DNA from: an uncultured Pelagibacteraceae bacterium
Lineage (GTDB): Bacteria > Pseudomonadota > Alphaproteobacteria > Pelagibacterales > Pelagibacteraceae
NCBI GenBank assembly: GCA_902606105.1
Contig: CACLFK010000002.1
Span: 43,776-107,775 of the forward strand
Reading direction: 5' to 3'
Length of the DNA: 64,000 bases
The translations under genes and the position numbers were made by a program. The notes below the pieces were generated by a model that was given only the letters and a program-made list of their open reading frames with translations, made no database searches and had not been told where the DNA came from. This document shows, one piece after another, positions 61,555 to 64,000 of the stretch. Positions within the stretch are counted from its first letter, which is position 1; each line of letters opens with the position of its first letter.

Positions 61555-63108
61555 ATGTTAAATAAAAGAGCAGATAAACTAGAATTACTAAGAATAGCAG
61601 AAGCTGTAGCCTTAGAGAAATCAATTGATAAAGAGTTAATTATTAGTTCGATGGAAACAGGTATCGCAAAAGCGGCTAAATCTAAATTTGGTCAAGAAAA
61701 TGAGATTAAAGTTTCAATCAATAGAGACAGCGGAGATATTGAGCTTTTTAGAAAATTAATAATTGCTGAAAATCCAGAAAATACAAATACAGAAATAAAA
61801 TTAGAGGATGCAATTAATTTAAATGAAATTAATAAAGACAAGACGATTGGTGATGAAGTTCTTCAGCCTTTACCATCTTTTGATTTTGGAAGAATAGCTG
61901 CGCAGACTGCAAAACAAGTTATTAGCTTCAATGTTAGAGAGGCCGAAAGAGAAAGACAATTTAACGATTTTATAGATAAAAAAGACTCAATTTTAAGTGG
62001 AATTGTAAAACGATTAGAATTTGGAAATGTAATTGCTGATTTAGGGAGAACTGAAGCAATCATTCAAAAAAATGAATTAATTCCAAGAGAGAATATTAAG
62101 GCTGGAGATCGTATTAAGGCTTATTGTTATGATGTAAGAAGAGAACCAAGAGGCCAACAAATTTTTTTATCAAGAGCTCACCCTAAATTTATGGAAAAAC
62201 TTTTTGTCCAAGAAGTGCCTGAAATTTATGATGGGTTAATAGAAATTAAATCTTCTTCAAGAGATCCTGGAAGTAGAGCAAAAATATGCGTAAAAGCTGT
62301 TGATACTTCACTAGATCCAGTTGGAGCCTGTGTAGGTATGAGAGGATCAAGAGTTCAGGCAGTGGTAAATGAATTGCAGGGTGAAAAAATTGATATTGTT
62401 AATTGGTCAGAGGATCCAGCAATTTTAGTATCAAATGCTTTATCTCCAGCAGAAGTTCAAAGAGTAAATGTTGACGCAGAAAGAAAAAAACTTGATGTAA
62501 TACTTACAGAGGAAAATTTAAGTAAAGCCATTGGTAGAAGAGGTCAAAATGTAAGACTTGCAACAAAGTTGTTAAATTATGAAATTAATATAATGACGGA
62601 TGCAGAAGACTCTGAGAGAAGACAGTTAGAATTTAAAGAAAAAACTGATAACTTTGTAAAAAATTTAGAATTAGACGAGACGCTCGGTCAGTTATTGGTA
62701 GCAGAAGGCTTTTCAACAATTGATGACATCAAAGATAGTTCAGCAGAAAATTTAATGAAGATAGAAGGCATCGAAGAGGATACCGCAAAAGCGCTTATAG
62801 AAAGAGCTCAAGAATTTCATCAAAAGGATCAAGAAGATATATCGACAAGAATTAAAGAATTGGGTCTTGAGGATGCTTTAATTAATTTAAAAGGACTTAC
62901 ACCAGGAATGTTAGTTACTCTGGGAGAGCAAAAAATTTTAACATTAGAAGATTTCGCAGATCTAGCATCTGATGAATTAACTGGTGGTTTCGACGTGGTA
63001 AAAGGTGAGAGAGTAAAAATTCAAGGATACTTGGAAGATTTTGCTTTATCAAAAGAAGAGGCAGATGAACTAATTATGTCTGCTAGAAACATTGTTTATA
63101 AAGATTGA
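61555..63108 (+). CDS. nusA: Transcription termination/antitermination protein NusA
   Basis: S1 and KH motifs (DPVGACVGMRGSRVQAVVNELQGEKIDIVNW), C-terminal HhH repeats. Confidence 0.98.
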   Translation: MLNKRADKLELLRIAEAVALEKSIDKELIISSMETGIAKAAKSKFGQENEIKVSINRDSGDIELFRKLIIAENPENTNTEIKLEDAINLNEINKDKTIGDEVLQPLPSFDFGRIAAQTAKQVISFNVREAERERQFNDFIDKKDSILSGIVKRLEFGNVIADLGRTEAIIQKNELIPRENIKAGDRIKAYCYDVRREPRGQQIFLSRAHPKFMEKLFVQEVPEIYDGLIEIKSSSRDPGSRAKICVKAVDTSLDPVGACVGMRGSRVQAVVNELQGEKIDIVNWSEDPAILVSNALSPAEVQRVNVDAERKKLDVILTEENLSKAIGRRGQNVRLATKLLNYEINIMTDAEDSERRQLEFKEKTDNFVKNLELDETLGQLLVAEGFSTIDDIKDSSAENLMKIEGIEEDTAKALIERAQEFHQKDQEDISTRIKELGLEDALINLKGLTPGMLVTLGEQKILTLEDFADLASDELTGGFDVVKGERVKIQGYLEDFALSKEEADELIMSARNIVYKD

Positions 63109-63118
63109 GTGATGAGCT

Positions 63119-64000
63119 ATGGAAAAAAAAACAAAATTAACAATATCTGGCTCTGCCAAAAAATCGATCAAAAATATCGAGATTGCTAAAACTCAAAGCA
63201 AAAACGCAGTTGTCATAGAAAAGCAAACTGGAAAATTTCCAAATAGAGGAGGATCTTTTAGACCTAACCAAGGTAAACCAAAACCAACCTCTTCTTTTAG
63301 TAGGGGTACTGGAATTAAACCATCTTTTGCACCAAAATCACCCCCTATATCAAATGATTTTGAAAGACGTAAGCTTGCAGAGCAAAGAGCCACAAAGAGA
63401 CTTAAGGGTGATGGTGATGGTAAAGATAAAAAAACTTTAAAGTCTGGAACAAAAAAAAGAGAATTAAAATTAACAGTTTCAAGAGCTCTAAGTGACGAAA
63501 TAGAGGCAAGAGAAAGAAGTTTAGCTTCAGTAAAAAGAGCAAGACTAAAAGAGAATAAAAATTTATCTAAAGATCAAAATCAAGAAAGTCTCAAACCAGT
63601 TAAAAGAGATATCAATATTCCAGAAGCTATCACTGTTAGAGAGTTAGCCAATAGAATGGCTGAGCAATCCAGCAATGTAATTAAATATTTATTTGGAATG
63701 GGAGTGACAGTTACAATCAACCAAACTCTTGCAGCAGATACAGCTGAGTTTTTAGTTAAAGAGTTTGGACACAATCCTATTAGAGAAGAAAAAGCAGAGG
63801 AAATAATTCAGAAAATAAAAGCAACAAGAGTAGAAAATTTAAAAAATAGACCCCCAATTGTTACGGTGATGGGACACGTTGATCATGGTAAAACATCAGT
63901 TCTTGATGTTTTGAGAAGTGCAAATGTTGTATCAGCAGAATTTGGTGGAATAACTCAACACATCGGGGCCTATCAAATTGAAAGCCAAGATAACAAACTA
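63119..64000 (+). CDS. infB: Translation initiation factor IF-2 (3' end truncated by window)
   Basis: ORF from ATG at 63119 ([21 protein letters not shown]...) open to window end; [22 protein letters not shown]; missing from the supplied ORF track, probably because it has no stop in the window. Confidence 0.96.
   Translation, partial: MEKKTKLTISGSAKKSIKNIEIAKTQSKNAVVIEKQTGKFPNRGGSFRPNQGKPKPTSSFSRGTGIKPSFAPKSPPISNDFERRKLAEQRATKRLKGDGDGKDKKTLKSGTKKRELKLTVSRALSDEIEARERSLASVKRARLKENKNLSKDQNQESLKPVKRDINIPEAITVRELANRMAEQSSNVIKYLFGMGVTVTINQTLAADTAEFLVKEFGHNPIREEKAEEIIQKIKATRVENLKNRPPIVTVMGHVDHGKTSVLDVLRSANVVSAEFGGITQHIGAYQIESQDNKL

Noticed and set aside
1-64000. Mobile elements, prophage, CRISPR arrays, toxin-antitoxin or defence islands
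   Set aside because: No transposase, integrase, cas or TA-like ORFs, no spaced direct repeats, and gene order is continuous core chromosome throughout.

Overview
The window is a contiguous, gene-dense, very AT-rich core-chromosome segment. Protein content and gene order look like a streamlined alphaproteobacterium, most likely SAR11/Pelagibacterales (inferred from recognition, not from a database search). Nearly every base is coding. I see no mobile element, prophage, CRISPR array, rRNA operon or accessory island, and one tRNA-Gly(GCC). The window spans the alphaproteobacterial origin neighbourhood: hisBH-A-F-E / hslVU / smr / tim44 / fxsA / secB / dnaQ-coaE-aroE-maf-ppsR (minus strand) | AT-rich gap with DnaA-box-like sites | hemE-hemH-hemJ-rho-mnmE-mnmG-rsmG-parA-parB (plus strand) - holA-lptE-leuS. 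A perfect parS 16-mer lies inside rsmG. Later blocks are dnaJ-dnaK-grpE, lpoA-like/rsmI/dolP-like, maeB, murJ, trpS, nfuA, a tsaB-fur-miaB-phoH-ybeY-lnt-metK block, and nusA-infB (truncated by the window end). The most useful second-look items are the putative oriC with its parS, a shared sigma32/RpoH-like promoter motif before hslV, dnaK and grpE (two of them nearly leaderless), an uncalled 47-aa lipoprotein ORF between hisH and hisA, an internally shortened TsaB whose start is antisense to a deacetylase signal peptide, a terminator-like hairpin in the nusA leader with rimP missing from its usual place, zero-gap divergent start codons (CATATG), and a terminator stem that also encodes a protein C-terminus. 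I found no convincing wholly novel multi-gene system.
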